Positions 6,919-14,520 of a DNA stretch of 32,833 nucleotides are shown in pieces. A program made the position numbers and the translations under genes. Origin of the DNA: a virus. The notes beneath the pieces were generated by a model that saw only the letters and a program-made list of their open reading frames with translations, searched no databases and was not told where the DNA came from. The stretch spans positions 1-32,833 of the IMG/VR virus record IMGVR_UViG_3300007276_000160; one strand, given 5' to 3'. Each line of letters opens with the position of its first letter. Position 1 is the stretch's first letter.

Positions 6919-9345
6919 ATGGCTGATTCAATTACAAAAAGTTTTTTCCCAAGTCAAGTAGCTAGCGATCAAGAGAAGATCTCTGACGAATATGGCTTAA
7001 GAGTTGGTAAAGCTATTCAAGACGAATGGTTTAACACTAATTCAGGAAATACTAGATTTAGAAGTAATCAAAATACGTTTCACAATCTAAGGCTTTATGC
7101 TAGAGGAGAACAAGGTGTTCAGAAGTACAAAGACGAATTATCTATTAATGGTGATTTATCTTACTTAAACATAGACTGGAAGCCTGTTCCGATTATACCT
7201 AAGTTTGTAGATATTGTTGTTAACGGTATATCTGATAGAACTTTTGATATTAAAGTTTATTCTCAAGACCCTTACGGAGTCAGCAAGAGAACCGAGTACA
7301 TGGAATCTATTATAAGAGATATACAGACTCAAGAACTAAATGAATTTGCTGCAGAAAACTTTGGAGTAAATTTATTTGAAAACCCACCAGAGCAATTACC
7401 TGACTCTAAAGAGGAGTTGGAGGTACACATGCAACTATCGTACAAGCAAGGAGTAGAGATTGCAGAAGAGCAAGCTATAACTACAATACTCGAAAGCAAT
7501 AATTACGACTTATTAAAAAGAAGAGTAAACTACGACTTAGTAACTTTAGGTATTGGAGCTACAGTAAGTAGATTCTCAAAATCAGAAGGAATTGTAGTAG
7601 ACTACGTTGATCCAGCTAACCTAATATACTCATACACGGAATCACCTTACTTTGAGGATATATACTACGTAGGAGAAGTTAAGTTGGTACCTATCAACGA
7701 GATTAAAAAACAATTCCCTGAAATAACAGACGAAGAACTAGAAACTATATCTAGACAATCTTTCCAGAACAACGGTTTTTCTAATAGAACCATTTCCAAC
7801 TACGACCAAAGCGATTCAAATACAGTTCAATTATTGTACTTTAATTATAAGACGTACATGAACGAAGTTTACAAAGTTAAAGAAACTGCTACAGGAGCTT
7901 CTAAAGTAATCGTTAGAGACGACCAATTTGATCCGCCTGTTGAATCGCTAGAAAAAGAATTCGGCAAGCTCTCGAGGTCTCTAGAGGTGCTCTACGAAGG
8001 AGTTATGGTTGTAGGAACGAATAAAATCCTTAAATGGGAGATGGCTAAGAACATGATGCGCCCTAAAAGCGACAATTCTAAAGTGTTACTAAACTACAAT
8101 ATTGTAGCGCCTAGAATGTATCAAGGTAAGATAGAATCATTAGTAAGCCGGATCACTGGTTTCGCCGATATGGTACAGCTTACACATTTAAAGCTACAGC
8201 AAGTATTATCTAGAATGGTTCCAGACGGGGTTTATTTAGACGCGGATGGTTTAGCTGAAATAGATTTAGGTAACGGCACAAGCTACAATCCACAAGAAGC
8301 TCTTAATATGTTCTTCCAAACAGGTTCTGTACTAGGTAGATCGTTTACTCAAGACGGTGATATGAATCCTGGCAAAATACCTATTCAAGAAATATCTACT
8401 GGAGCTGGCGGTGGGAAATTAGCCTCGCTTATACAGACTTACAACTATTACTTACAGATGATAAGGGACGTGACAGGTCTTAATGAAGCTAGAGACGGTT
8501 CTACGCCGGACTCGCGGGCTTTGGTTGGAGTACAGAAACTTGCAGCAGCAAATTCCAATACAGCAACTAGACATATATTAGACGGAGGATTATTCCTTAC
8601 TAGAAGATTAGCAGAGTGCTTATCTTTAAGAATATCAGACGTATTAGAGTTCTCTCCTTCTAAAGATGCTTTTATCCAAAAGATAGGTGGTCACAACGTA
8701 GCTACTTTGTCTGAGATGGAAGAACTACACTTGCACGACTTCGGTATATTTATAGAGTTATCACCAGACGACACCGAAAGATCTATGCTAGAAAATAATA
8801 TACAGACTGCATTGTCAGCAGGTCTTATTGATCTTGAAGACGCTATTGATATTAGAGAAGTTAAAAACTTAAAGCTAGCTAATCAAGTATTAAAAATTAG
8901 AAGAAAAAAGAAGCAAGAAAGAGATCAAGTTATGCAACAGCAGAACATACAAGCTCAAGCGAGCGCGAATGCTCAAGCGCAGCAAGTATCTGCTCAAGCA
9001 GAAGTTCAAAAGAACCAAGCGCTTACCCAGCAAAAAGCTCAGTTAATGCAAATGGAAAACCAGTTTGATATGCAGAAGCTGCAAGCAGAAGTGCAAGCTA
9101 AGAAAGATCTTATGGAAGTAGAATTTCAATATAACATGCAAATTAAGAATATTGAGGTTGAAGGTTCTAAATCTAAAGACTCTCAAAAAGAGGATAGAAA
9201 AGACGATAGAACTAAGCTGCAAGCATCGCAGCAAAGTGAATTAATAGAGCAAAGACAAAACAACTCAGGCCCAAAAAGCTTTGAGTCCTCAGGAAACGAT
9301 ATTGTAGGCGGAGGATTTGACTTAGGTTCCTTCGAGCCTAGGTAA
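6919..9345 (+). CDS. Portal protein
   Basis: An 808-residue protein placed directly after the large terminase, as portals are. The N-terminal 300 residues contain helical and beta segments typical of large portal proteins: FHNLRLYARGEQGVQKYKDE, then PVPIIPKFVDIVVNGISDR, and DYVDPANLIYSYTESPYFED (the VDPxNL-type wing motif often seen in podovirus portals). A later helical core has GLNEARDGSTPDSRALVGVQ (around residues 528-547), which resembles the stem/crown transition. The last ~110 residues (about 670-780) form a Gln/Ala-rich coiled coil, probably the portal barrel or an internal tail. A dodecameric portal would form the DNA entry and exit vertex. Length is in the range of T7/N4-like and crAss-like portals. 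Confidence 0.85.
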   Translation: MADSITKSFFPSQVASDQEKISDEYGLRVGKAIQDEWFNTNSGNTRFRSNQNTFHNLRLYARGEQGVQKYKDELSINGDLSYLNIDWKPVPIIPKFVDIVVNGISDRTFDIKVYSQDPYGVSKRTEYMESIIRDIQTQELNEFAAENFGVNLFENPPEQLPDSKEELEVHMQLSYKQGVEIAEEQAITTILESNNYDLLKRRVNYDLVTLGIGATVSRFSKSEGIVVDYVDPANLIYSYTESPYFEDIYYVGEVKLVPINEIKKQFPEITDEELETISRQSFQNNGFSNRTISNYDQSDSNTVQLLYFNYKTYMNEVYKVKETATGASKVIVRDDQFDPPVESLEKEFGKLSRSLEVLYEGVMVVGTNKILKWEMAKNMMRPKSDNSKVLLNYNIVAPRMYQGKIESLVSRITGFADMVQLTHLKLQQVLSRMVPDGVYLDADGLAEIDLGNGTSYNPQEALNMFFQTGSVLGRSFTQDGDMNPGKIPIQEISTGAGGGKLASLIQTYNYYLQMIRDVTGLNEARDGSTPDSRALVGVQKLAAANSNTATRHILDGGLFLTRRLAECLSLRISDVLEFSPSKDAFIQKIGGHNVATLSEMEELHLHDFGIFIELSPDDTERSMLENNIQTALSAGLIDLEDAIDIREVKNLKLANQVLKIRRKKKQERDQVMQQQNIQAQASANAQAQQVSAQAEVQKNQALTQQKAQLMQMENQFDMQKLQAEVQAKKDLMEVEFQYNMQIKNIEVEGSKSKDSQKEDRKDDRTKLQASQQSELIEQRQNNSGPKSFESSGNDIVGGGFDLGSFEPR

Positions 9346-9357
9346 TATTAATAGTAG

Positions 9358-9377
9358 TAATTTTATAATATTTTATC
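9358..9377 (+). promoter_or_regulatory. Candidate AT-rich promoter or leader motif before the scaffold gene
   Basis: The 20 bases before the scaffold ATG match the 20 bases before the ATG at 12044 at 16 of 20 positions, at identical spacing; consensus TWATTTWATWATATTWTATC. The copy here contains TATAAT at 9364-9369. No other gene leader in the window shows it. It may be a phage promoter or a translation leader; AT richness makes chance similarity possible. Confidence 0.3.
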
Positions 9378-10520
9378 ATGGAAGAAAACCAACAAGAAAA
9401 CATTGCTGAAGAGCAAGTTGAACAAAACGAAACTAGTAGTGGCGTAGCTCAAGCAGAAGACGGTACTATTAAGATTAATCTAGGAGAGCTGAATAAAGCA
9501 CAAGAAGCTCAGCCAGAAGCAGAGGTTGAACAACCAGAAGCTACCGAGCAGCCTGCAGAAGAGCACGCGACTCCAGAAGAAGCAATTGCTACTTTAGAAG
9601 AAGTAATTGAAGAGGTTACAGAACCAGAAGTAGTTAACGAAGAAGTAGTTGAAAAAGAGCAACCTACAGAAACGCCTCAACCAACCGGTAGAGAATTACC
9701 TGAAGCTCTAGAAAAGTTAGCTGCCTTCATGGAAGAAACAGGGGGTTCTTTAGCAGATTACAACAAACTGAATGTGGACTACGACTCGCTAGACGAGAAG
9801 CAGTTGATGAGAGAATATTACGAAGATACTCATTCTCATTTAGATAAAGACGAAATAGATTTCTTATTAGAGGACAAGTTTGACTATGACGAAGACTTAG
9901 ACGAAGAAAGAGATATTAAAAGAAAAAAACTTAAATGGAAACAAGAGCTAAACCAAGCTAAAAACCATTTAACTGACTTGAAGTCTAAGTACTATCAAGA
10001 AGTAAAATCTGGATCTAAATTAACACCAGAGCAAAAAGAAGCGGTTGACTTTTTCAATCGTTATAAAAAAGAAAGTAGAGAAGCTACCACTATAGCTGAA
10101 CGAGAGGCCAATACGTTTCTAAGTAAAACCGATAAAGTATTTTCAGAAGATTTCAAAGGATTTGATTTCAATGTAGGAGATAAAAAATATAGGTTTAACG
10201 TGAAAAATCCGGTCGAGGTTAAGAATACCCAAAGTGACATCAACAACTTTGTCAAGAAGTTCTTGAACGAAAAGAATGAGATGTCAGACGCTAAGGGTTA
10301 TCATAAATCGCTGTTTACAGCTATGAACGCAGACGCAGTAGCGCAACACTTTTATGAGCAAGGCAAAGCCGATGCAATTAAGGGAAGTATTTCTAAATCT
10401 AAGAATATTGATATGGATCCGAGAGGGGTTCATGAAAAAGTCAATATGTCTAATGGTTGGTCAATACGAGCGGTACCCAGTGAAAGCGCGGGAATTTCTA
10501 AACTTAAAATTAGAAAATAA
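9378..10520 (+). CDS. Acidic scaffold-like head assembly protein
   Basis: A 380-residue protein between portal and major capsid genes, the usual place of a scaffolding protein. Residues 1-105 are extremely Glu/Gln/Pro rich and low in complexity (for example EEVIEEVTEPEVVNEEVVEK), so probably disordered. Residues about 110-310 are helical and charged, including a coiled-coil-like run KRKKLKWKQELNQAKNHL and a basic stretch. The C-terminus is basic, ending ISKLKIRK, which fits the capsid-binding helix of scaffolding proteins. There is no protease motif. It would template prohead assembly and leave before or during packaging; this role is inferred from position and composition, not from a recognised domain. 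The preceding gap carries the AT-rich leader motif, and the capsid gene follows after 22 bases. Confidence 0.7.
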   Translation: MEENQQENIAEEQVEQNETSSGVAQAEDGTIKINLGELNKAQEAQPEAEVEQPEATEQPAEEHATPEEAIATLEEVIEEVTEPEVVNEEVVEKEQPTETPQPTGRELPEALEKLAAFMEETGGSLADYNKLNVDYDSLDEKQLMREYYEDTHSHLDKDEIDFLLEDKFDYDEDLDEERDIKRKKLKWKQELNQAKNHLTDLKSKYYQEVKSGSKLTPEQKEAVDFFNRYKKESREATTIAEREANTFLSKTDKVFSEDFKGFDFNVGDKKYRFNVKNPVEVKNTQSDINNFVKKFLNEKNEMSDAKGYHKSLFTAMNADAVAQHFYEQGKADAIKGSISKSKNIDMDPRGVHEKVNMSNGWSIRAVPSESAGISKLKIRK

Positions 10521-10542
10521 ATAATCATTAAAAACACAAATT

Positions 10543-11952
10543 ATGGCATTTGAAACAAGCCCAACTACGTTGGCTAATTTATCACACTTAACTCCACGAC
10601 CTGTTAAAGGTTTGTTTGGAGACAACTATTTGTCTGTAGGAGATATGGACTTTACACAACAATTTCTTCCTGAAGTATACGAAAAAGAAGTAGAGCGTTA
10701 CGGTAACCGTACAATTGCTGGATTCTTGCGTATGGTCGGAGCGGAAATGCCTATGGCTTCTGATCAAGTTGTTTGGTCTGAGCAAGGAAGATTGCACATT
10801 TCTTTTGACGACATCGTTAAAACGGATGGAGACACTATTACTTTTGCTAGCGCGGATGACGCTAAACTTGTAGGAGTTGGAGCAACTGTAGTATTGTCTA
10901 AAGACTACAACACTGTAAAAGCTTACGTTTCCGCTAAGCCAACTGCAACTACTGCTACTGTTTTAGCTTATGGAGCTGCTACCATTGATGCTCTTGGAGC
11001 TGATGGAGCAACAGCCGTTAAGCTTTTCGTTTACGGTTCTGAGTACGCAAAAGGATCTAGCAACGCTGGAAACTCAATCGATGCTTCCTTCACAACTTTC
11101 AGCAACAAACCAATCATCCTGCGTGACAAGTACAGCGTAAATGGTTCTGACGTTGCTCAAATTGGATGGGTTGAAGTTACTTCTGAAGCTGGTACATCTG
11201 GATACCTTTGGTATTTGAAATCAGAGCACGAAGCTCGTATCCGTTTCGAGGATCAATTAGAAATGACAATGGTAGAGGCTGAAAAAGCAGACGGTGGAGC
11301 AGCAGCAGGAGCAACAGGTCCTTCTGGAGCTAACTCTGGAACCGAAGGCCTATTCTCTGCATTGAGCACAAGAGGTTTGGTATACAACGATCAAGACTTT
11401 GGAGGAGCTAATGGATTGGATGATTTCGATGCTATCCTTCAAGAATTGGACAAGCAAGGAGCAATTGAAGAAAACATGCTTTTCTTAAACCGTGCTACTT
11501 CTTTGGGTATGGATAACATGCTAGCTGCGCAAAACTCTTATGGAACTGGAGGAACATCCTTTGGTGTATTCGAGAACAGCGAAGATATGGCTTTGAATCT
11601 TGGTTTCTCAGGTTTCCGTAGAGGATCTTACGATTTCTACAAGACTGACTGGAAATACTTGAACGATTCAACAACTAGAGGATCTATTGCTGATATCGAA
11701 GGAGTTCTTGTACCAGCAGGTACATCGACTGTTTACGATCAATCACTTGGTCAAAACATCTCAAGACCTTTCTTGCACGTACGTTACCGAGCTTCTGAAG
11801 CTGATGACAGACGTTTGAAATCTTGGGTAACTGGATCTGTTGGAGGTAACTACACTTCTGATGCTGATGAAATGAATGTACATTTCCTTTCTGAAAGAGC
11901 ATTGTGTGTACAAGCAGCTAATAACTTCGTATTGTTGAAAGCAACTTCATAA
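10543..11952 (+). CDS. Major capsid protein
   Basis: A 469-residue protein after the scaffold gene, with N-terminal region NYLSVGDMDFTQQFLPEVYE and a body suggestive of an HK97-fold capsid protein: FLRMVGAEMPMASDQVVWSE, an insertion of Ala/Thr/Val-rich beta sequence about residues 95-170, then a long acidic/helical stretch with DQLEMTMVEAEKADGGAAA and a Gly-rich loop. The C-terminal part has VTGSVGGNYTSDADEMN. The gene is the codon-usage outlier of the window: Arg is often CGT (about half of Arg codons), Ile is ATT/ATC with no ATA seen, and AAC/TTC are frequent, whereas neighbours rely on AGA and ATA. That fits the most abundant virion protein. A strong terminator follows immediately. Assignment is by position, size and expression bias. 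Confidence 0.82.
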   Translation: MAFETSPTTLANLSHLTPRPVKGLFGDNYLSVGDMDFTQQFLPEVYEKEVERYGNRTIAGFLRMVGAEMPMASDQVVWSEQGRLHISFDDIVKTDGDTITFASADDAKLVGVGATVVLSKDYNTVKAYVSAKPTATTATVLAYGAATIDALGADGATAVKLFVYGSEYAKGSSNAGNSIDASFTTFSNKPIILRDKYSVNGSDVAQIGWVEVTSEAGTSGYLWYLKSEHEARIRFEDQLEMTMVEAEKADGGAAAGATGPSGANSGTEGLFSALSTRGLVYNDQDFGGANGLDDFDAILQELDKQGAIEENMLFLNRATSLGMDNMLAAQNSYGTGGTSFGVFENSEDMALNLGFSGFRRGSYDFYKTDWKYLNDSTTRGSIADIEGVLVPAGTSTVYDQSLGQNISRPFLHVRYRASEADDRRLKSWVTGSVGGNYTSDADEMNVHFLSERALCVQAANNFVLLKATS

Positions 11953-11972
11953 TACTCAAGTAGTAAATTACT

Positions 11973-12019
11973 GTAATTTTTACCCTCGTTTTATCGACGG
12001 GGGTAACTATTACTTTTTT
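11973..12019 (+). terminator. Rho-independent terminator after the capsid gene
   Basis: A stem-loop built from GTAAT (11973-11977) with ATTAC (12009-12013), TTACCC (11980-11985) with GGGTAA (12001-12006), and TCG (11986-11988) with CGA (11995-11997), loop TTTTAT. There is a small internal loop and a 3-base bulge (CGG). It is followed directly by six T (12014-12019). It lies 20 bases after the capsid stop, in the longest gene-free stretch of the window (11953-12043). It likely ends or attenuates transcripts carrying the capsid gene. Confidence 0.82.
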
Positions 12020-12023
12020 AAAA

Positions 12024-12043
12024 TTATTTAATTATATTATATC
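12024..12043 (+). promoter_or_regulatory. Candidate AT-rich promoter or leader motif after the terminator
   Basis: A second copy of the AT-rich leader found before 9378 (16 of 20 identical, same distance to the ATG). It starts 4 bases after the terminator T-run, the place where a new promoter would be needed if the terminator is efficient. No canonical Bacteroidota -7/-33 boxes (TAnnTTTG / TTTG) were recognised here. Confidence 0.3.
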
Positions 12044-12886
12044 ATGGCAAAACAACAAGCAACTAAAAAAGCGGAGGCAGCGCCTCAACCAAAAGCAACT
12101 GCAGCAAAACCAGCTCCAGTTCAAACAAAACAAGTAGAACCTAAGAAACCTACTTGGGAAATTAAGGATAGATTATATACTTTAAAAGGTAACAAAAAGC
12201 CATTAGTATATACTATTCCATCAAAACATTCAGCAAGAAAACCATTATTGTGGTTTGATGAAGAGAAAGGATACCAAAGAGAAATTAAGTACGCAACCAA
12301 CCAGCCTTCTGTATTTGTAGATGAGCAAAAAGGTGTAGCTACTTTAGGTAGAATTGTTATAAGAGACGGTGCTTTGCGCGTCCCCAAAGAACAACAAGTT
12401 CTTCAAAAACTTTTATCTTTGTATCACCCAATGAAGGATCGTACTTACGAAGAATACAATCCTGTGCAAGAAGCTACAGACGAAGTATCGTGGATTGAAG
12501 CAGAACTAGAGGCTATGAACGCAGCAAAAGCGATGTCTTTAGAAGAAGCAGAAGCAGTACTAAGAGTAGAGTACGGTAGTGACGTAAGTAACAGCACTTC
12601 TAGCGAGCTTAAAAGAGATATACTTGTATTCGCTAAAAGAAAACCTTTATTGTTCTTAGAATTAGCCAGTGACGATAACGTGATGCTACGTAACTTTGGA
12701 ATCAAAGCTGCTGAAGCAGGTGTCGTTAAACTATCTAATGACCAAAGAACTTTCTTTTATGGAGATGGCAACAGAAAACTTATGACTGTACCATTTGACG
12801 AGCACCCTTATAGTGCATTAGCTTCCTTCTTTAAAACAGATGAAGGCATGGAAGTATATAAGGCTATTGAAAAAAGATTAAATTAG
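12044..12886 (+). CDS. Head or connector-region protein of unknown function
   Basis: A 280-residue protein. Residues 1-40 are Ala/Lys/Pro/Gln low complexity (KKAEAAPQPKATAAKPAPVQ), a probable flexible arm. Residues about 45-125 are beta-rich with KPTWEIKDRLYTLKGNKKP, IPSKHSARKPLLWFDE and a segment reading GVATLGRIVIRDGALRVPKEQ. Residues about 135-280 are helical (YEEYNPVQEATDEVSWIEAE; SLEEAEAVLRVEYG) and end with an acidic/basic tail. No catalytic motif is recognised. The place between capsid and connector genes suggests a minor head protein, capsid decoration or head-completion factor, which is inference. It follows a terminator and an AT-rich leader and is followed by a long hairpin, so its expression may be set separately from the capsid gene. 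Confidence 0.75.
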   Translation: MAKQQATKKAEAAPQPKATAAKPAPVQTKQVEPKKPTWEIKDRLYTLKGNKKPLVYTIPSKHSARKPLLWFDEEKGYQREIKYATNQPSVFVDEQKGVATLGRIVIRDGALRVPKEQQVLQKLLSLYHPMKDRTYEEYNPVQEATDEVSWIEAELEAMNAAKAMSLEEAEAVLRVEYGSDVSNSTSSELKRDILVFAKRKPLLFLELASDDNVMLRNFGIKAAEAGVVKLSNDQRTFFYGDGNRKLMTVPFDEHPYSALASFFKTDEGMEVYKAIEKRLN

Positions 12887-12891
12887 CCACC

Positions 12892-12932
12892 TTATAGTGA
12901 TAGCCGCTGTAACAGGCGGCTTATCATTATAA
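12892..12932. other. Long intergenic hairpin without a T-run
   Basis: TTATAGTGATA (12892-12902) pairs with TATCATTATAA (12922-12932) with one G-T wobble, and GCCGC (12903-12907) with GCGGC (12916-12920), leaving one bulged T (12921) and a loop TGTAACAG. On the + strand it is followed by AAATAACAAAA, not by T residues, so it is not a standard Rho-independent terminator. It lies between the stop of the 280-aa gene and the start of the next connector gene and could be an mRNA processing or stability element. Confidence 0.7.
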
Positions 12933-12945
12933 AATAACAAAACAT

Positions 12946-13647
12946 ATGAGCGTAAATATAAACACTGTTTATCAAACAACACTTAGTCTACTCAATAAGG
13001 AACAAAGAGGGTATTTAACGCCTCAACAATTTAACTTGTTCGCTAATCAAGCGCAGTTAGACTTATTTGAGCAGTACTTTTATGACATTAACCAATTTGG
13101 TAGAGTATCTGGTAACAGTACAGAATACTCTGACATGCTCAACATACTAAACGAAAAAATAAGTCCTTTTGAAACGGTTAGCCCTACGCTATCGATTTTT
13201 GGAGCGGGACTTGTTTTACCTACAGACCTATATAGGCTAGGTACGGTAATAAAAGATGGAACAATAGAATGTGAAAGACTTGATCGTAAAGAGTTCTTGC
13301 AAGCTGCCCAGTCCCCTTTGGCTGCACCTACAGATACTAGGCCTGTGTATATACAGACGCCGGGTAGAATACAAGTGTACGGTAAAAACACAGTAACCCA
13401 ATTAAACACGGGAATTACGTGTAATTATATTAAAAAACCAGCAATACCTATTTGGGGATATAATATTGTGTTTGGAGAAGCTTTGTATAACGCAGGTACC
13501 TCCACTGATTTTGAACTACACCCTTCAGAAGAAACAGAACTTGTTATAAAAATATTAGAGTTAGCAGGTATAGCAATAGAAGATATACAGCTTTACCAAA
13601 TAGCAGCAGGAGAAGAATTAAAGAATACTCAACAAGAAAAAGCATAA
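12946..13647 (+). CDS. Connector / tail-adaptor-like protein
   Basis: A 233-residue protein. The N-terminus is helical (NINTVYQTTLSLLNKEQRGY then LTPQQFNLFANQAQLDLFEQ), the middle is beta-rich (LPTDLYRLGTVIKDGTIECE), and the C-terminus is a helical segment LVIKILELAGIAIEDIQLYQ, ending Q/E/K rich. The pairing of this gene with the next one (13651), 3 bases downstream, just after the head genes and before a very large nozzle-like gene, is the usual arrangement of adaptor or head-to-tail connector proteins in podoviruses. The helical-hairpin plus beta-strand layout would suit a ring adaptor, but I do not recognise a named family. The leader is AAAATAACAAAACAT with no Shine-Dalgarno motif. The function is inferred from context. 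Confidence 0.65.
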   Translation: MSVNINTVYQTTLSLLNKEQRGYLTPQQFNLFANQAQLDLFEQYFYDINQFGRVSGNSTEYSDMLNILNEKISPFETVSPTLSIFGAGLVLPTDLYRLGTVIKDGTIECERLDRKEFLQAAQSPLAAPTDTRPVYIQTPGRIQVYGKNTVTQLNTGITCNYIKKPAIPIWGYNIVFGEALYNAGTSTDFELHPSEETELVIKILELAGIAIEDIQLYQIAAGEELKNTQQEKA

Positions 13648-13650
13648 TAA

Positions 13651-14517
13651 ATGGGACTATTACCAGATCAAACAGACCAGCAATACTACAACGGAAGCGA
13701 CTTTGGTAATTACCAGTATGTTGACTTAAATTATGTTGTTAATAACTTTATAGTTTCTTACGTTGGAGAAGACAAGCTTATACCCAAAGTTAAAAGGACA
13801 GACATAGCGTTTCACGCTAACCGAGCTGTTCAAGAGTTTAGCTATGATACTTTCCCTATAGAAGAAGCTTTAGAAATAGAAGTTACTTCACAGCTTCATT
13901 TTGTTTTACCTAGAGACTATGTAAATTACGTAAAGATGTCGTGGACTGACGATCAAGGTGTGCAAAGAATAATATACCCTACTTCCAATACAAGTAATCC
14001 TAAAGCTATATTACAATCAGCTGCCGGCGATTACCTATACAATAATGACGGAGATTTAACATTTGCCTCAGAATCAGAAACACTTAGTAGATTTAAAACT
14101 GCCCCGAATGGACAGAGCAGTGATGAGCAAGACAATTTATACAAACATAATAGAGGATCTAGGTACGGGTTAAGTCCTGAGCAAGCTCAATCTAATGGAG
14201 TTTTTTACATAGATAGAATAGAAGGGGTCGTAAGATTCAGCTCTAACATGGTAGGAAAAATTGTAACTCTTAGCTATATATCAGATGGTGTAACTGGGGA
14301 CAACCCTAAAATACCTAAACTAGCAGAAGAAGCTATATATAAGTACATAGCTTACGCGATACTATCATCAAGAGTAAGTACACCTGAATATGTCGTAGCT
14401 AGGTTTAAAAAAGAATCGTCTGCAGCGAGAAGAAACGCTAAAATAAGATTATCAAATATGAAGACCCTCGAGATTGCTCAGGTAATGAGAGGAAAGTCTA
14501 AGCAAATAAAACACTAG
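13651..14517 (+). CDS. Head-to-tail connector-like protein
   Basis: A 288-residue protein. The N-terminal third has NYVVNNFIVSYVGEDKLIPK and a segment VKRTDIAFHANRAVQEFSYD, a helix plus strand pattern I associate with adaptor proteins at the portal-tail interface (the same role as T7 tail tubular protein A). The middle part reads LPRDYVNYVKMSWTDDQGVQ, resembling a domain common in such proteins (LPxDYxxxxKVxxxDxxG). The C-terminus is a basic helix (KIRLSNMKTLEIAQVMRGKS), with an AARRNAKIR stretch that could bind the portal or DNA. The gene sits between the first connector candidate and the nozzle-like gene, with 3-base gaps on each side. The pattern LPRDYV plus context supports a connector; exact family not confirmed. 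Confidence 0.7.
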   Translation: MGLLPDQTDQQYYNGSDFGNYQYVDLNYVVNNFIVSYVGEDKLIPKVKRTDIAFHANRAVQEFSYDTFPIEEALEIEVTSQLHFVLPRDYVNYVKMSWTDDQGVQRIIYPTSNTSNPKAILQSAAGDYLYNNDGDLTFASESETLSRFKTAPNGQSSDEQDNLYKHNRGSRYGLSPEQAQSNGVFYIDRIEGVVRFSSNMVGKIVTLSYISDGVTGDNPKIPKLAEEAIYKYIAYAILSSRVSTPEYVVARFKKESSAARRNAKIRLSNMKTLEIAQVMRGKSKQIKH

Positions 14518-14520
14518 AAT

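Noticed and set aside
11953-12043. Possible tRNA or small RNA gene in the longest gap
   Set aside because: The gap is filled by a terminator hairpin and an AT-rich leader; no cloverleaf or CCA end can be formed.
12946-14517. Possible tail assembly chaperone frameshift pair
   Set aside because: The two genes are separated by a normal stop and start with no slippery run and there is no tape-measure gene, so a frameshifted siphovirus-type pair does not fit.
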